This document shows positions 5,158-6,482 of a stretch of 6,482 nucleotides of DNA, one piece after another. The position numbers were made by a program, and so were the translations under genes. Where the stretch lies: the NCBI GenBank assembly GCA_031284195.1, contig JAITAI010000194.1, forward strand, positions 1 through 6,482. The letters run 5' to 3'. The notes beneath the pieces were generated by a model. It had not been told where the DNA came from. It made no database searches and saw only the letters and a list, made by a program, of their open reading frames with translations. The stretch's first letter is position 1, and the number at the start of each line of letters is the position of its first letter. This DNA is from Treponema sp. (GTDB lineage: Bacteria > Spirochaetota > Spirochaetia > Treponematales > Breznakiellaceae).

Positions 5158-6150
5158 TTGGTTCCCTGCGAAACCGGAGCGCAGCAAGGCGGATTTTCCG
5201 GGATCGATAAAGAATTCGAACTTAAAATCGATAATGTCAGCAAAACAGGTCTCGTGACCGTGTCGGTAAGTCACCGCAGTTTTGACATCAGCCCATCCAG
5301 CAGGGAGGTAAAAGTCTACTATTGTATTAATTTACCCAAAGATGCGATAAAAATGCTGCGCACAATTGGGAAATCAACAGAAGAGATCATAGAGATAGAC
5401 AAAACCATCAAGCGCATATGTCCAGAAGAGGGTATAAATGGAAAATGGGATGGTACACGCGGCGACTCAACCTTCAGGCTATTTGAAGGAATTGCATCTG
5501 AAATAGCCAAACCCAATGCGGATTTCCTCAGAATAAATTATAAGAACAATCTTAAGATTGGGGATAAACGAGAGCATTTGGCAAAAATTGTCGAGGATAT
5601 GTCCCCTGGAGAAAGAGACAATTTGGCAAAAAACTGGGATGCATTTGGGCAAGGTACAATAGGTTACGATTATGTCAACGGGTGTTTTCTTGCGAATATG
5701 CATAAATTCGCCTATTACACAACCGATATCCAGAAAACATTGGGCCTTAAAATCTATCCGGCGCACCGGCAGCCAAATGGACAGGATGATCCACTGGGAG
5801 AACGAAGACCGGGCTGTTTTTCCTTGGGTAACTTGTCCATTGCAATAGAAAAAGGCGTATTAAACAGTGCAGATATAAGCAGGGCCAAGGAACTTGTCAA
5901 TAAAATTTATGCAATGCCGCCCAATTACAGCGAGGATGAACTTAAAGAATTTAAGGCTTTTTGTAAAGATCCTCGTGATGGTGGTAAGGTGCCTAACTAT
6001 TATTTTGATGGTGCGGTATACCATGAACATTATGATGGGCATACGCTGTATCTGGTTCCATCTGGCAAATTTCATTCAGGGAATGAAGGCGGCGGTAAAG
6101 CAGTGCATACAGGAGGACACAACCTGCTTGGAAACAATGTTGATGGTTAA
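5158..6150 (+). CDS. 3' segment: beta repeat plus C-terminal HNH/Endo VII-like domain
   Basis: An open frame of 330 codons with only a TTG start at 5158 and no strong ribosome site, in the same frame as the segment before the TGA. Residues 1-56 complete beta repeat 2 (FELKIDNVSKTG...FDISPSSREVKVYY). The rest is a soluble domain with no membrane segments, including INGKWDGTRGDSTF (93-106). It ends with the motif YHEHYDGHTLYLVP (288-301), then H306 and HTGGHNLL (317-324). That layout matches the WHH...DG.TMQLVP...H...HTGG pattern of HNH/Endo VII-type nucleases at the C-terminus of polymorphic toxins; H289, H291, H306 and H317 are the candidate catalytic or metal residues. Nuclease activity is inference from the motif. 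No immunity gene is obvious directly downstream. It may be untranslated because of the upstream lesions. Confidence 0.65.
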   Translation: MVPCETGAQQGGFSGIDKEFELKIDNVSKTGLVTVSVSHRSFDISPSSREVKVYYCINLPKDAIKMLRTIGKSTEEIIEIDKTIKRICPEEGINGKWDGTRGDSTFRLFEGIASEIAKPNADFLRINYKNNLKIGDKREHLAKIVEDMSPGERDNLAKNWDAFGQGTIGYDYVNGCFLANMHKFAYYTTDIQKTLGLKIYPAHRQPNGQDDPLGERRPGCFSLGNLSIAIEKGVLNSADISRAKELVNKIYAMPPNYSEDELKEFKAFCKDPRDGGKVPNYYFDGAVYHEHYDGHTLYLVPSGKFHSGNEGGGKAVHTGGHNLLGNNVDG

Positions 6151-6152
6151 AT

Positions 6153-6170
6153 CAGGTGGCGAGGCACCTG
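6153..6170 (+). other. stem-loop just after the broken gene
   Basis: CAGGTG (6153-6158) and CACCTG (6165-6170) form a perfect 6-bp stem with a 6-base loop, two bases after the TAA at 6148-6150. The sequence that follows (TTACCCAAAACG) has no U-run, so it is at most a weak terminator or an mRNA 3'-end structure. The remaining bases to 6310 contain no gene I can support. Confidence 0.35.
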
Positions 6171-6320
6171 TTACCCAAAACGTCCCGCCTCTTAAAATTG
6201 TTGCATAAGCAATAACCAAGCGGTGGAGACGTTTGTTAATGAGGCAAAATAATTTTTGATTTAGAGCTTATCCCTAAATAATCAATACTAACACTCCGAT
6301 AAAAGAACAGGAGGGGAACC

Positions 6321-6449
6321 ATGAAACAACAGGAATCAGGGGAGATACCGGACGCTTTTGGGAAAAAAGCAGCGCCCGTACTCTGCCCGGTAAAGAACGG
6401 AAGCCGAACAAGAACCACCAGCGAAAACCAGGAGGAGGGCCTCCGCTGA
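6321..6449 (+). CDS. 42-residue small ORF with strong ribosome site, unknown function
   Basis: The ATG at 6321 is preceded by AGGAGGGG (6309-6316) at four bases, one of the best ribosome sites in the window. It encodes a 42-residue hydrophilic protein (start MKQQESGEIPDAFGKKAAP, end SENQEEGLR) with one Cys, no membrane segment and no recognisable family. It ends 30 bases before the ATG of a further gene, so the two probably share a transcript. It may be a small protein, a translated leader, or the immunity partner position of the upstream toxin-like gene, but at 42 residues and without acidic bias it is not a typical immunity protein. Confidence 0.45.
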   Translation: MKQQESGEIPDAFGKKAAPVLCPVKNGSRTRTTSENQEEGLR

Positions 6450-6464
6450 ACTCACGGAAGACCC

Positions 6465-6482
6465 AGGAGGCAATTTGGTATG
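6465..6482 (+). promoter_or_regulatory. ribosome site and start codon of a gene leaving the window
   Basis: AGGAGG (6465-6470) is followed nine bases later by ATG at 6480-6482, the last three bases. Only the start codon is in view, so nothing can be said of the product. The spacing is normal for a bacterial start. Confidence 0.5.

Larger units (their letters stand above)
4181..6150 (+). pseudogene. broken gene for a membrane-anchored OmpA / beta-repeat / HNH-like protein
   Basis: Three open segments read as one gene of about 650 codons. The encoded order is signal peptide, OmpA-like domain, beta-sandwich repeat 1, transmembrane helix, basic linker, repeat 2, and a C-terminal domain with an HNH/Endo VII-like His motif. 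The frame is lost at 4761-4790. Removing one A from the A8 run and one copy of the tandem CCAGGAT restores EVQKNGLTRIDSGVYELSVS, joining both halves of repeat 1. A second lesion is an in-frame TGA at 5146-5148 inside repeat 2 (SEEI, stop, EVSLVP). The two repeats align with each other (FDKDI/FDKEI; VYELSVSGIT/EFELKIDNVS; YTISPATR/FDISPSSR), which is strong evidence for one ancestral reading frame. Alternatives are sequencing error in the A-run, phase variation, or separately translated parts. Confidence 0.75.

Noticed and set aside
6134..6208. Alternative reading frame past the TAA at 6150 (MLMVKSGGEAPVTQ...KIVA) as the true C-terminus of the HNH-like protein
   Set aside because: The peptide looks plausible, but HNH motifs of this type usually end soon after HTGG, so the stop at 6150 needs no third frameshift.
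1..6482. CRISPR array, tRNA or rRNA genes
   Set aside because: No regularly spaced repeats of suitable length and no tRNA or rRNA signatures were seen; the five 12-bp copies are irregularly spaced and too short.

Overview
The window joins two unlike regions. Positions 1 to about 3900 hold the early end of a Mu-like transposable phage or transposon, read on the minus strand. From about 4013 to the end there is plus-strand DNA that looks like host or accessory sequence, dominated by one large broken gene. The broken gene combines an OmpA-type domain with repeats in the style FTGLTANGS...TLIFDKDI...YELSVSGIT...ISPATR. I associate that repeat style with Treponema-like spirochaetes, including termite-gut species. 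This organism call is inference from style only; no rRNA or tRNA is present to confirm it.

Mu-like part, in transcription order (right to left): a terminal and regulatory stretch (about 3898 to 3465), the MuA-type DDE transposase (3464-1506), the MuB-type AAA+ ATPase (1456-524), a 65-residue helical protein (424-227), and a Lar-type zinc-ribbon protein (230-15) that overlaps the previous gene by 4 bases. This is the A-B-accessory order of a Mu early operon. No repressor (c) or ner gene lies between the candidate left end and the transposase. That space instead holds five exact copies of TTTCCYACCTTT around an AT-rich palindrome containing a perfect minus-strand TATAAT. Farther out are two tandem TTTTTCGCA motifs and a possible TG terminus, which resemble the layout of Mu ends.

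Plus-strand part: a 45-codon ORF (4013-4150) ends 30 bases before a gene of about 650 codons (4181-6150). The intact product would have had a signal peptide, an OmpA-like peptidoglycan-binding domain, a beta-sandwich repeat, a transmembrane helix with a very basic cytoplasmic flank, a second repeat, and a C-terminal domain ending in an HNH/Endo VII-like His motif as found in polymorphic toxins. It is now broken by a frame change and by an in-frame TGA. The frame change is explained exactly by an extra A in an A8 run plus a 7-bp tandem duplication. Downstream are a small hairpin, a 42-codon ORF with a strong Shine-Dalgarno, and the ATG of a further gene on the last three bases.

The best leads are the five-copy operator-like array, the candidate element end, the broken membrane-anchored OmpA/HNH gene, the Glu-to-Gln change in the MuB Walker B motif, and the in-frame open stretch with a hairpin between the MuB gene and the next gene.
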